From contig NZ_SLUQ01000011.1 of NCBI RefSeq assembly GCF_004345245.1, positions 112,578-176,577 on the forward strand: a DNA stretch of 64,000 bases. Direction: 5' to 3'. This DNA comes from Rhizobium sp. BK251. Lineage in GTDB: Bacteria > Pseudomonadota > Alphaproteobacteria > Rhizobiales > Rhizobiaceae. Shown here in pieces: positions 1 to 9,018 of this stretch (the first letter of the stretch is position 1; every line of letters starts with the position of its first letter). The position numbers were made by a program, and so were the translations under genes. A model generated the notes under the pieces. The model worked only from the letters and a program-made list of their open reading frames with translations. It did not search any database and was not told where the DNA came from.

Positions 1-28
1 GCCGGCATCAAGGGGTGACGTTGAACAG

Positions 29-61
29 GGGGAGGAATCGCGGCCGGTCCCTCCCCTTTTT
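29..61 (+). terminator. Rho-independent terminator for a gene left of the window
   Basis: A perfect 7-bp stem (GGGGAGG at 29-35, CCTCCCC at 50-56) is followed by TTTTT at 57-61 on the plus strand. Bases 1-18 read in frame 1 as four sense codons, AAG-GGG and then TGA, so they may be the last codons of a plus-strand gene that continues off the left edge. The stem lies between that putative gene and the convergent ABC ATPase gene. Confidence 0.6.
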
Positions 62-83
62 GCCTGTGCGGGGATTTTACCCG

Positions 84-1160
84 TCAGTGCACGTGATGCG
101 CCTTGCCGTGTTGGTCAAAGAGGTGGACGGCACTCGTGTCGAAGGAGATGAAGACGGTATCGCCCGGCTGGACATTGCAACGCCCTGCATCCTGGGCAAT
201 CACTTCGTTGCCATCCTTCATGCTGCAATAAAGGAGTGTACGGTCGCCGAGCCGCTCCACGACACCAACCTTGGCCTCACTGACCTGCGCAGCGACATCT
301 TCGCCTTGCAAGACCCTTACCGCTTCCGGCCTGATTCCGAGTTCGTAGCGACCAGGGCCTGACTGCGGTGGCGAGATCCTCAACTCGGCGCCGTTTCCCA
401 GCCGCAGATTCCCACCGGGCAGCAGATCCACAGGCAGAAAATTCATCGCCGGGCTGCCGACAAAGCCTGCAACAAAGCGCGATGCTGGCTTGAGATAGAC
501 CTCCATCGGCGTGCCGATCTGTTCAATTCGGCAGTTGTTGAGCACGACGATCCTGTCGGCGAGCGTCATGGCCTCGGTCTGGTCATGCGTCACATAGATC
601 ATCGTCGACTTCATGCGTTGGTGAAGCTCTGCCAACTCGACGCGAGTGCGCACGCGTAGCGCGGCATCGAGATTGGAAAGAGGCTCGTCCAAGAGAAAGG
701 CCGTCGGATCCTTGACGATCGCACGACCGATGGCGACGCGCTGGCGCTGCCCACCCGAAAGTTGGGCGGGCCTCCTTTCGAGTAGCGCAACCATCTCCAG
801 CATCCGCGCGGCTTCGGCAACGCGCTGGTCGATGTCCCTTTCCGGCACGCCTATGTTTCGCAAGCCGAAAGCCATATTGTCCCGGACCGTCATGTGAGGA
901 TAAAGCGCATAGTTCTGGAAAACCATAGCCAGCTTACGCTGACCCGGTGCCAGCGTCTCGCTCCGCACGCCGTCTATGCTCAAGGCTCCGCTGGTGATCG
1001 TCTCAAGTCCGGCAATCATCCGCAACAGGGTAGATTTTCCAGAACCCGAGGGCCCCAGAAAGACCAACAATTCCCCGGATCGGACTGTCAGCGATATATC
1101 CTCGATGACTTTGACGTTGCCGAAGCTCTTGGTGACATTTTCAAGCCTGATCTCTGCCAT
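84..1160 (-). CDS. ABC transporter ATP-binding protein, UgpC/MalK/MsmK type
   Basis: Cytoplasmic ATPase subunit of a carbohydrate-type (CUT1) importer, 358 residues, full family length. Walker A GPSGSGKS is at residues 36-43, the Q-loop region VFQNYALYPHM near 80-90, signature LSGGQRQRV from 134, Walker B FLLDEP at 155-160, the His-switch in YVTHDQTEAM, and a C-terminal TOBE region from about 240. AGGAGG lies 5 bases before the ATG. No binding protein or permease accompanies it inside the window; it faces left, so the partner genes, if linked, would have to be elsewhere. A perfect palindrome sits just upstream (1187-1204). Substrate cannot be deduced. Confidence 0.9.
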   Translation of the reverse strand: MAEIRLENVTKSFGNVKVIEDISLTVRSGELLVFLGPSGSGKSTLLRMIAGLETITSGALSIDGVRSETLAPGQRKLAMVFQNYALYPHMTVRDNMAFGLRNIGVPERDIDQRVAEAARMLEMVALLERRPAQLSGGQRQRVAIGRAIVKDPTAFLLDEPLSNLDAALRVRTRVELAELHQRMKSTMIYVTHDQTEAMTLADRIVVLNNCRIEQIGTPMEVYLKPASRFVAGFVGSPAMNFLPVDLLPGGNLRLGNGAELRISPPQSGPGRYELGIRPEAVRVLQGEDVAAQVSEAKVGVVERLGDRTLLYCSMKDGNEVIAQDAGRCNVQPGDTVFISFDTSAVHLFDQHGKAHHVH

Positions 1161-1186
1161 GCGTTCCTCCTGTATTGAACCATTCT

Positions 1187-1204
1187 TTCCGGTATATACC
1201 GGAA
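1187..1204. promoter_or_regulatory. 18-bp perfect palindromic operator
   Basis: TTCCGGTATATACCGGAA is identical to its reverse complement and lies 27 bases upstream of the ABC ATPase start codon. A degenerate copy, TTCCGATATACATCCG, occurs at 1768-1783 in front of the ArsR-type gene. Shape and placement suit a dimeric winged-helix repressor; the ArsR-type protein at 1808-2731 is the obvious candidate, but that link is inferred. Confidence 0.6.
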
Positions 1205-1767
1205 GTCAAGATATCATTGGCCTGTGCAAAAAGGTGCAGCGCGCTTTGTATCTCTCATGCGTCTGCCGAGGGAGTGATGCCGGACTCCGGGGCGGAAACT
1301 CCTGCCCGCTTGAATAATCATGAATATCCTGAATTTCCGAACCAGGATCACTTCGCGATCGGCTGCGACCGATAAATTTCGCGCCGCAAACGGCTCCTCC
1401 GTCGCGCTAGTCATCGGACCATTCTGTTTCAAACGCTGAACAAAGATGGGTTTTCATAAGTGCGACCTACTCCCTAGTTTCATACGGCCTCACTCCGCTG
1501 GAAAACCGCTTCCTGCGCCATCATTCCCGTCGGCCCGATAGATTAAAACTCCGGCCCGAAAAACGTCGCGGAGTTTGGCGCAGAAGCGGGTCTCTACTAC
1601 AATGGAAGGCCAATCACGGGGAAATTTGCCAAGTTTGCGATCGCGCTCAAATGTACATTCGGACGCGATGATTTTTTGCGAGCAACAAGCATCGCGGCAT
1701 CGTGTTCGCGCGCGCCATATTCTTTACTTCGCCACTACCGGACCCACCTCACTTGATGGATCATAAT
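1205..1767. other. Intergenic stretch, nothing recognised
   Basis: About 560 bases between the divergent ATPase and ArsR-type genes. Only short, low-quality reading frames are present, with no recognisable protein, RNA or repeat apart from the operator-like sites at either end. Confidence 0.5.
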
Positions 1768-1783
1768 TTCCGATATACATCCG
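1768..1783. promoter_or_regulatory. Degenerate copy of the 1187 operator, upstream of the ArsR-type gene
   Basis: TTCCGATATACATCCG matches the left arm and centre of the perfect palindrome at 1187-1204 but its right arm is imperfect. It lies 24 bases before the ATG of the ArsR-type regulator, a position that suits autoregulation. Confidence 0.4.
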
Positions 1784-1807
1784 TTCATTGTAGATTATGG
1801 AGGGGTC

Positions 1808-2731
1808 ATGGAACGCTCGTTTTTGACGATTGCAGCCGGCCAGAACGATGACGCAATACGCGCGCTTTCGGCGCCGGCGCGGATCGAGATGCTCAAGCTG
1901 CTCTGCGCCAGAGGGCCGATGAATATCAACGACATCGCGCGCGCCCTTTCCCTCCCTCAATCGACCGTCGCGACCGGCATCCAGATTTTGGAAGACGCCC
2001 GGCTTGTCGATTCCCGTCTGGCGAAAGCCCGGAAGGGAAACCAGAAGATCTGCTCCGCGATCTACAGCGAAATTCTGATCAGTTTCGAACAAAGCGCAGC
2101 CGAAAGGGCCGATAATACTATTGAGGTCGAGATGCCGGTCGGCCTCTACACCAGTTGTGACGTATTTGCGCCATGTGGGCTTTGTTCTACCGAGAGCGTC
2201 ATAGGCCCACTGGATGTTCCTGACTATTTTCTAGACCCACAGCGCATGCAGGCTGGGCTAGTCTGGTTTGGCAGGGGGTATGTGGAATATAAATTCCCTA
2301 ACAATGCGAAGGTTCTCAACAAGGATGTCCATGCGATCGAATTCTCGTTGGAACTTTCGTCGGAAGTGCCTGGCACTAATTCCGACTGGCCCTCGGATAT
2401 AACGCTCTGGGTCAATGGCATGGCTATCGGAACCTGGACCTCGCCCGGCGACTATGGTGACAAGCGCGGCGCGTTCACTCCACCATGGTGGAAGCTTGAA
2501 GGCTCGCAATATGGTACGATGAAGACATGGCGCATAACCCCGCGAGGAACCTTTATTGACGATGTCGCCGCATCGAATGTTACGCTCAGCGATCTCGCAC
2601 TAGACCGCCACTCTTCCATTCGACTTCGGGTCGGCATCGCAGACAATGCCGACCACACTGGCGGCGTGAATATTTTCGGCCGCGGATTCGGCAATTGCGG
2701 TCGTGATATCGTCATGCGACTACATGTCTGA
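1808..2731 (+). CDS. ArsR-type transcriptional regulator with a large C-terminal domain
   Basis: 307 residues. Residues about 10-85 form a winged helix-turn-helix of the ArsR class (ALSAPARIEMLKLL, then INDIARALSLPQSTVATGIQILEDARLV). Residues about 105-307 form a separate beta-rich domain with many aromatic residues (for example WWKLEGSQYG and the Gly-rich NIFGRGFGNCG), in place of the short metal-sensing tail of classical ArsR proteins. The architecture resembles a family of predicted sugar-pathway regulators, and I infer that the C-terminal domain binds a small ligand. GGAGGGG precedes the ATG. It ends 20 bases from the convergent phosphoesterase gene. Operator-like sites occur upstream of itself and of the divergent ABC ATPase. 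Confidence 0.8.
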   Translation: MERSFLTIAAGQNDDAIRALSAPARIEMLKLLCARGPMNINDIARALSLPQSTVATGIQILEDARLVDSRLAKARKGNQKICSAIYSEILISFEQSAAERADNTIEVEMPVGLYTSCDVFAPCGLCSTESVIGPLDVPDYFLDPQRMQAGLVWFGRGYVEYKFPNNAKVLNKDVHAIEFSLELSSEVPGTNSDWPSDITLWVNGMAIGTWTSPGDYGDKRGAFTPPWWKLEGSQYGTMKTWRITPRGTFIDDVAASNVTLSDLALDRHSSIRLRVGIADNADHTGGVNIFGRGFGNCGRDIVMRLHV

Positions 2732-2751
2732 CCCAACAGAATGCTGGCGGC

Positions 2752-3906
2752 TCAGTCCGTCCGCCTCAATGTGATGCGCGTCAACTCCGACATAATCCCG
2801 AGCCTAACGGCAAAGCCCGGCCAAAGTGCTGTCCCTTTGTTGACGTAGAGCTGCATCCTGGCGACCTTGTACAGTCCGGAAACGAAGCCATTGTTCGCGC
2901 GGGCGACAAGGCGGTTCAGACCGACAACCATCCCTCCATGGGTATGGCCGGACAGCTGCAGCGCGACGCCGGCCTTGGCCGACCGCGCGGCGAACATGGG
3001 CTGGTGATCGAGAAGGATGACGGGAGCCTTGGCAGGCGTACCTTCGAGCGCAGCCGCAAGATCGGGGGCAGTGGCACCGAAGCGGGCCGCCGAACGGTCC
3101 GTCACTCCTGCAATCACGATGCTGGAGCCGTCCCGCTCGATCACCGTATGAGCGTTCAAAAGCGGACGCAGCTTCAGGCGCTCGTATTCCCGCATCCACT
3201 CTTGGTAATCGAAGAAGTACTCGTGGTTCCCGGGGATCGCGTACACACCGTCACGGGCACGCAATTTCGCTATGGGCGCGACGTCTTCACGGCGATCCTC
3301 GACGCTTCCGTCGATCAGGTCGCCGGTCATGAGAATCACGTCAGCATTCAGCGCGTTCGTCCGTGCCACTACGGCATCGACCCATGCGCGTGGAAAAAGA
3401 CGGCTGATGTGGAGGTCGGTGAGTTGGACAATCTGATAGCCGTCCAACGAGGCAGGAAGCCCGGGGATAGCGATCTCCATGTCCTTCAAAGACGGAACGC
3501 GGATAGCCTGAAAAACCCCGAACGCACTCAGGCCCAGAGCCGCCGCGCCCATCGTGTACCGAACCATCGGAGGCACTGCGAGAGTGAATCCTCTGGAGGG
3601 TATCAGAGCCACTGAAACGACATCCAGGACGATCTGGAACACCGCGAGAATGAGCGTGGTCGCCATCAGCAGGTTGAACGCAATGACAAGCGGCCGGGGG
3701 AACTCAGGTGCGAACACCGAACCTGACGAGAGACGGCTGAAGTAATGATACTGAGACGCGATCAGGAGAAGCAAGGCGACAACGATCTTGATCGAGAGGT
3801 GCCATGGAAGCGGTAAGATGAACCGGGTGGCAACGATCAGCCAGGGAAGTCCGAAGATCAGATGAAACATGTAGGGTAATTGGGCTTGTGCGATATCATT
3901 GCTCAA
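2752..3906 (-). CDS. Membrane-anchored metallophosphoesterase
   Basis: 384 residues. The first ~150 residues contain about four hydrophobic segments (near 12-30, 38-52, 73-95 and 113-135), so the protein should sit in the inner membrane. The calcineurin-like domain follows with its metal and catalytic motifs in order: TDLHIS (DxH), GDLIDG (GDxxD), GNHEYFFD (GNHE), an LLDHQP histidine segment and SGHTHGG. This is the YkuE/YaeI-like class, in which some members cleave UDP-sugar or lipid-linked phosphates; the substrate here is unknown. The frame opens with TTG at 3906 without a clear ribosome site; an ATG at 3870 (MFHLIFG) is an alternative start. Confidence 0.85.
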   Translation of the reverse strand: MSNDIAQAQLPYMFHLIFGLPWLIVATRFILPLPWHLSIKIVVALLLLIASQYHYFSRLSSGSVFAPEFPRPLVIAFNLLMATTLILAVFQIVLDVVSVALIPSRGFTLAVPPMVRYTMGAAALGLSAFGVFQAIRVPSLKDMEIAIPGLPASLDGYQIVQLTDLHISRLFPRAWVDAVVARTNALNADVILMTGDLIDGSVEDRREDVAPIAKLRARDGVYAIPGNHEYFFDYQEWMREYERLKLRPLLNAHTVIERDGSSIVIAGVTDRSAARFGATAPDLAAALEGTPAKAPVILLDHQPMFAARSAKAGVALQLSGHTHGGMVVGLNRLVARANNGFVSGLYKVARMQLYVNKGTALWPGFAVRLGIMSELTRITLRRTD

Positions 3907-4169
3907 TCATAACCACGGCGGCGCACGGAAGGCTACATTGCGCTCGAGGAAAGGCGCGATCATCGACCTCGAACCCCACCGACGTGATCCTTGTGGCGAG
4001 CTGCGGATGTGCGGAGACTGCGTGGATAGATCAGAGGCGCGCTTCTGTCTCTTCTGGTGGCTTGCGCAGTTCACGCTTATAGCTACGACGTGAAAACAGG
4101 CTTCCTCAATGACGTGAAGGCCGCCTGATGGCTGGCGGCCCCGATACGTCCCGGGCATCGCCGCCGCCA

Positions 4170-6179
4170 TCAGTTGATCATAGCCTTGTCTTTCTCCGAC
4201 CTCGCAAGCAGCGCCGAAATCTGCGCCGCCAGTTGCTGCTGGCTATACGGCTTGCTGAGGCGAGGCAGGTCGATCCCGGCTCCGGGAGGAAGGTCCGCAT
4301 ATCCGGTTGCCACCACGATCGGCAGTCCCGGGCGCATCTGCAGGACCTCCCTGGCGAGTTCTGCTCCGTTCATCTGAGGCATTGAGTAGTCGGTTATCAT
4401 CAGATCGATCGGGGCGTCAGAGGAAGCGACCGCCAGCGCGTCGGCTGGTGAATTTGCCTCGATGGTCACATGTCCGAGATCTTCGAGCATTCCGACAGTG
4501 CTCATCGCGATAAGCGCGTCATCGTCGACGATCAGGATCGAAAGTGGCCTATCCACCCGTTGGAGAGGCTCTTGGAACTCCCTCGCGACATCGGCGGCAG
4601 CGACAGTTGCCGAAGGGAACCAGAGCTCGGCCGTGGTGCCCTCGCCAACCTTGCTGGCAAGTTTGAGCGCGCCGCCGAGTTGCAGGGCCAATCCATGGAT
4701 CATCGATAGACCGAGGCCGGTTCCTTTCCCCAACTCCTTGGTGGAGAAGAAAGGATCGACCGCCCGCCGCAACGTCTCCTTGTCCATTCCCGTTCCTGTG
4801 TCCGTGACCCCCATACAGACATAAGAGCCCTCTGGAAGCTCGTCCGTTGGCTGGCAGCACAGATGCGAGCGGAGCGATATGGTCAGGCTGCCGCCTTCCG
4901 GCATTGCGTCGCGTGCGTTGACGGCAAGGTTGAGAAGCGCGAGCTCGATCTGATTGGCGTCCCCGAGCACGGGCGCAAGATCGTCTTCGAAATCCGTCAC
5001 AATACTAATGGTGGATCCTACCGAGCGTTGAAGGAGTTCCAGCATCCCGGAAACGAGTGCGGTCAGATCGGTAGGGCGGACTTCCAGCTCCTGCTGGCGC
5101 GCGAACGCAAGGAGCCGTTGAGTCAGCGCGGCTCCTCTTTTTGCGCCCTCAATCGCTCCTCGGACAAGCTTCACGGTTTTTGAATCGTGCTCAACCCGCT
5201 TCTTCGCAAGTTCCAGGTTTCCAAGGATCGCCATCAGCAGGTTGTTGAAGTCATGCGCCACCCCCCCGGTTAACTGCCCAAGCGCCTCGAGCTTCTGCGA
5301 CTGGCGCAATCTTTCCTCCGCCTTCGCGCGCTGTTCCGCCTCGGTCACGAGCCGCTTGTGCGCTTCATGGAGATCGCGGGTCCGTTCCTCGACGCGCTGT
5401 TCCAACAGATCATTTGCAGCCCTGAGGCGCTCTTCTGACGCCTTTCGCGCTGTCACGTCGGATGAAACGCCCACTATCCGCACCGGCCGGCCGTCGCGAT
5501 CACGCACCAGTCGCCCCCGGATCTCTGCCCAATGAATTGAGCCGTCGGGCCAGCGGTTTCTGCACTCTATTTCGCAGTCGGTCCCTGTTTCGATCGTGCG
5601 TGCAATGCTGCCCTGTGTGCGTTCTCGGTCGTCAGGGTGGACTGCCTCGAGAAGCGACTGATAGGCAAATTCATCCTCCGGTTTCCGTCCGAAGACGGCC
5701 TTGCAGACTTCCGACGCCGCCAAGGTGAGGGAAGCGAGATCGAGTTCCCACGCACCCAGATGCCCCGCCAGAAGCGCTGTCGTCAGGCGAAGTTCGCTCT
5801 CATTGAGCGCTTCGATGCTGGCACGGGCTTGATACTGTCGCGACCTGCCTGCTCGTGCCGTGCCGGCGACGCTCAGGAACGTCGTCGGATGGAAGGGCCG
5901 CTCGAGGAACGTCGTATTGCCCAGGACCTTGACCAGCCTCTCGGCAGACGGGTTGCGGTCCGGACCAGCGTTGCGCTGTGTCAGGACGATGAATGGGAGA
6001 TCTGACCAGGGGGGCTGGGAGCTGGTCCATTCATGCAGCGGCCGCATGTCTTCCGTACGAAGTGCCTCTTCGGTTATGACCGCAAAAAGCGTCGCGTCCG
6101 ACAAGAGCTCGACGAATTCGTGGAAGCTGCCGGCCGATAATGCATGGATGTTTGCTTCGATGAGAAGAGCTTTCGCCAC
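4170..6179 (-). CDS. Hybrid sensor histidine kinase (receiver-like, PAS, HisKA, HATPase, receiver)
   Basis: 669 residues, no membrane segments, so cytoplasmic. Order: a divergent receiver-like segment at about 1-110 without the usual acidic pocket; a PAS fold around 140-250 (HLGAWELD ... VHPDDRE ... IVGVSSDVTARK); a coiled coil; HisKA with the phospho-acceptor motif GGVAHDFNNLL; a HATPase with N-box NLAVNARDAMPEGG and G-boxes DTGTGM and GKGTGLGLSMIHG; and a C-terminal receiver (LIVDDDALIAM, phospho-acceptor Asp in MITDYSMP, Lys in LSKPY). It lies 49 bases downstream of the KaiC-like gene, same strand, so the two probably form an operon. The start is GTG with weak ribosome binding; the signal sensed is unknown. 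Confidence 0.9.
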   Translation of the reverse strand: MAKALLIEANIHALSAGSFHEFVELLSDATLFAVITEEALRTEDMRPLHEWTSSQPPWSDLPFIVLTQRNAGPDRNPSAERLVKVLGNTTFLERPFHPTTFLSVAGTARAGRSRQYQARASIEALNESELRLTTALLAGHLGAWELDLASLTLAASEVCKAVFGRKPEDEFAYQSLLEAVHPDDRERTQGSIARTIETGTDCEIECRNRWPDGSIHWAEIRGRLVRDRDGRPVRIVGVSSDVTARKASEERLRAANDLLEQRVEERTRDLHEAHKRLVTEAEQRAKAEERLRQSQKLEALGQLTGGVAHDFNNLLMAILGNLELAKKRVEHDSKTVKLVRGAIEGAKRGAALTQRLLAFARQQELEVRPTDLTALVSGMLELLQRSVGSTISIVTDFEDDLAPVLGDANQIELALLNLAVNARDAMPEGGSLTISLRSHLCCQPTDELPEGSYVCMGVTDTGTGMDKETLRRAVDPFFSTKELGKGTGLGLSMIHGLALQLGGALKLASKVGEGTTAELWFPSATVAAADVAREFQEPLQRVDRPLSILIVDDDALIAMSTVGMLEDLGHVTIEANSPADALAVASSDAPIDLMITDYSMPQMNGAELAREVLQMRPGLPIVVATGYADLPPGAGIDLPRLSKPYSQQQLAAQISALLARSEKDKAMIN

Positions 6180-6228
6180 GTGGGCGTCGCGCCCGGAGGG
6201 CGCATAGATTAGCGCGTATCTAGGGGCC

Positions 6229-7743
6229 TCAGGAATTTGTCTCGCTCCTCTCGTCGAGCAGCGGGCGCGCCGCGCCCATGAATGTTGGAACGCCGCGGAG
6301 GACGCCTTGGAACTCGCTTAGCGGGGCCCCCAGGCGCAGGCCACCTTCCGAAATGGTGTACTCCCGGATCGTGCCTTCATGCATTCCCGTTCTCTTTTTA
6401 ATCACCGAAACCGCTCGTCGGACCTTTCCGTGCGCCTCGAAGTAGCGCAGCAGGAGAACTGAGTCCGCGAGATAGGTTACGTCCACGGGCGTTTTCATGT
6501 CGCCAACCAAACCGTGTTGGGCCACCGTGAGGAACGTGCTAACCCCCTGTCGGTTCAGGTATTGCAGCAGCTCGTGCATGTGAAGAATAAGCGAGTTTTC
6601 CTCAGGCATTGCGGCCTGATAGCCGTTTACGCTATCGATGAAGACCGTCTTGGCCTGGGCGAAATCCACCCGTTGGCGGACACGATGGGCGAACTCTCCT
6701 GGCGACAGTTCCGCCGCGTCCAGCTGTTCGATGTGCAGGGATCCGTCGTCGCGCATTTCTTCGAGATCAATGCCCAATGGCTTCATGCGGTTGAACAGCA
6801 GTCCAAGCTCCTCGTCGAAGACGAATACCGCCGCTTTCTCGCCACGCGCGACCGCAGCGCCGACGAACGTCAATCCGAACAGGCTCTTTCCGGTCCCTGC
6901 GGGACCAATAATGAGGGTGGAGGAGCCCTTTTCGATGCCTCCCCCGAGCAACGCGTCCAGCTCTGCATTGCCGCTTCCAACCGCACGACGGTCAAACTCG
7001 CTATGGTGTTCGACTGCTCGTAGGCGGGGATAGACCGCCACGCCGCCGGTTCGGATGGCAAAGTCGTGATAGCCGCCGCGGAATGCCTGGCCACGATACT
7101 TGATCACCCGCAGGCGTCTTCGCTCCGCACCATAATCCGGTGCAAGCTCCTCAAGGCGGACGACGCCATGCACGACGCTGTGGACAGTTTTGTCAAGAAC
7201 GTCGGCGGTTAGGTCGTCCAGAAGGAGCACGGTGGACCCCTGGCGCGCAAAGTAGTGCTTCAGCGCCAGAATCTGCCGTCGGTATCGCAGCGAGCCTTGC
7301 GCAAGCAGTCTGATCTCAGAAAGACTGTCGAGCACAACGCGGTCCGGTCGAACGCGCTCGAACATGTCAAAGATCATCTTCGTCGTTTCGCCAAGCTCAA
7401 GGTCCGACGAATAGAGGAGGCTCTGCTGATGGGCGTCGTCGAGAAGACTCTCCGGCGGCACCAACTCGAAAACATTGATGTTTTCGTCAATGGCGAGACC
7501 GTGCGACGCGGCGCCCTGGCGCAGTTCCTGCTCCGTTTCCGAAAGCGTTATATAAAGGCCTGTCTCGCCCTTGGCGGCACCTTCGAGGAGAAACTGCAAG
7601 GCTATGGTCGTCTTGCCAGTGCCTGGACTTCCCTCGAGAAGAAAGACGTGGCCCCGCGAAAGGCCACCACCGAGTATTTCATCGAGACCGCCGATGCCGG
7701 TCCCCGCCTTTTTCTCACCTTCCGTCACGATTGCCTCACCCAT
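6229..7743 (-). CDS. KaiC-like double RecA-domain ATPase
   Basis: 504 residues with two tandem KaiC/RecA domains. Walker A motifs are GSPGTGKTT at residues 38-46 and GPAGTGKS at 280-287. Walker-B-like strands are VVLDSLSEIR and TVFIDSVNGY, each ending in Asp-Ser as in KaiC. Cyanobacterial KaiC is the clock hexamer, but no kaiA or kaiB is in the window. In non-cyanobacteria such proteins are usually tied to stress or signalling, and here the gene sits directly upstream of a soluble hybrid histidine kinase. The two proteins plausibly form one signalling module (inference). It starts with ATG; whether it autophosphorylates cannot be told. Confidence 0.9.
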   Translation of the reverse strand: MGEAIVTEGEKKAGTGIGGLDEILGGGLSRGHVFLLEGSPGTGKTTIALQFLLEGAAKGETGLYITLSETEQELRQGAASHGLAIDENINVFELVPPESLLDDAHQQSLLYSSDLELGETTKMIFDMFERVRPDRVVLDSLSEIRLLAQGSLRYRRQILALKHYFARQGSTVLLLDDLTADVLDKTVHSVVHGVVRLEELAPDYGAERRRLRVIKYRGQAFRGGYHDFAIRTGGVAVYPRLRAVEHHSEFDRRAVGSGNAELDALLGGGIEKGSSTLIIGPAGTGKSLFGLTFVGAAVARGEKAAVFVFDEELGLLFNRMKPLGIDLEEMRDDGSLHIEQLDAAELSPGEFAHRVRQRVDFAQAKTVFIDSVNGYQAAMPEENSLILHMHELLQYLNRQGVSTFLTVAQHGLVGDMKTPVDVTYLADSVLLLRYFEAHGKVRRAVSVIKKRTGMHEGTIREYTISEGGLRLGAPLSEFQGVLRGVPTFMGAARPLLDERSETNS

Positions 7744-7882
7744 TGTCCGTCTTGTCGAGAACTAGAGTAAGTCTGACGGAAGGGAAGCGCGCCAGGGAAC
7801 TAAACGACAAGATTGGAAACAATGGGCGACCGCATATTGCCCTCGCATCTGCGCAGCGCTTTTGTTGCGGCCGCGCGCTTGC

Positions 7883-8896
7883 TCAGCCGCCGCGGATCGA
7901 GTTGCGCCAGACAAGCTCAGCCCGCAACCTGATCGACGGGACCTCGGCCGCGCTGTCTTCGAGTTGCGTCATGCTCAGCCATTCGACGGCCTTTGCTGCA
8001 ATGGATGCGACTGGTTGCGCGAACGTTGTCAGCTCGTAGGATGACCACGACGCCTGCTCGATATCGTCGAAACCGGCGACGCAGAGCTGATTTGGGATCG
8101 AAATCCCAAATTGATGACGGGCCGCATCCATGAAGCCGCACGCCAGGAGGTCGGTCGCGCAGAATACGGCATCGGGTCTCTCGGAGCGCGTCAGCATACG
8201 CTGTGCCAGCACCTTCCCCGCTTCGTATCCGGTCTGGCCGTGGCGCTCGACGACGACATCCATTCCCATGGATGCAGCGGCGGCAACGAAGCCCCGCTCT
8301 CGGCCCATCAGGCTAGGCGTTCCGGCTTCCGAGTTGGCAAAAGCAAGCCGCCTGCAACCCGCGCGAAGGAAGGCAGTGGCGATCCGGCCAGCCGACTCGT
8401 AGTCGTCGAGATTGATCCGCAATGGCCCCGGTTGATCGTCGTCACGATTGATCAGCACAAGCCTCTGGCCGTTGCGCAGACAGAGCTGCGTGATCGACTT
8501 GTCCGGAAGTCCGGAAAGGATGACGGACGCATCCGCGCGATACCGAATGGCCTGGCGCAAGGCACGGTCGACGCTGCCGTCGGAGCGATCGGTGTTGATC
8601 AGCATCGCGACCTTCCCGCTGTTCTGAAGCTGCAGGGTCAACTCACGGAGAAGCGCCGAACGATACGGTGTCGCAACGTCGGAAACAATGAGGCACACGA
8701 TCCCGCTCTCATTGCGCATTAGCCCGCGCGCGAGGTGATTGACGTGGTAGCCTAACTCCTCAGCTGCCTCGAGGACACGCCTGCGCGTTTCGTCCGAGAC
8801 ACTCGCGCCGGGAGTGAATGTACGAGACACGGCCGACCGTGACACGCCCGCCCGGTCGGCGACTTCTCGCGCGCTGATGAAAATCTTCGACGACAC
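7883..8896 (-). CDS. LacI-family transcriptional regulator
   Basis: 337 residues from the chosen GTG start. The N-terminal LacI helix-turn-helix is clear (SAREVADRAGVSRSAVSRTF, then the hinge helix region EELGYHVNHLAR); a periplasmic-binding-protein-like sensor domain follows (CLIVSDVATPYRSALLRELT, FCATDLLACGFMDAARH, VAGFDDIEQASW). The frame is open to 8938, but an AGGGGAGGA ribosome site lies just before GTG at 8896, and the 8938 codon is inside a LacI-type dyad, so 8896 is preferred. Divergent from the AfuABC-like operon, which it very likely represses through the dyads at 8933-8948 and 9019-9040. Ligand unknown, presumably the imported sugar or sugar phosphate. Confidence 0.9.
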   Translation of the reverse strand: MSSKIFISAREVADRAGVSRSAVSRTFTPGASVSDETRRRVLEAAEELGYHVNHLARGLMRNESGIVCLIVSDVATPYRSALLRELTLQLQNSGKVAMLINTDRSDGSVDRALRQAIRYRADASVILSGLPDKSITQLCLRNGQRLVLINRDDDQPGPLRINLDDYESAGRIATAFLRAGCRRLAFANSEAGTPSLMGRERGFVAAAASMGMDVVVERHGQTGYEAGKVLAQRMLTRSERPDAVFCATDLLACGFMDAARHQFGISIPNQLCVAGFDDIEQASWSSYELTTFAQPVASIAAKAVEWLSMTQLEDSAAEVPSIRLRAELVWRNSIRGG

Positions 8897-8932
8897 CGAC
8901 AGTCCTCCCCTTGCGCAGAGCCTTGCATTATA

Positions 8933-8948
8933 TTGCACTTGCGTGCAA
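8933..8948. promoter_or_regulatory. LacI-type operator dyad O1
   Basis: Perfect inverted repeat TTGCAC-N4-GTGCAA, 36 bases upstream of the LacI GTG start. It shares the TTGCA core with the second dyad at 9019-9040. Two sites about 85 bp apart across a divergent promoter suit both autoregulation and repression of the transporter operon. Confidence 0.65.
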
Positions 8949-9018
8949 GTCGAAACGCATCGTCCATTGTGACAGTTTTATGAACAAAGGCGTTGACAGC
9001 CCATTCTTCAGCGGGCAA

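Noticed and set aside
6229..7743. A true circadian clock
   Set aside because: Only a KaiC-like gene is present; no kaiA or kaiB in the window.
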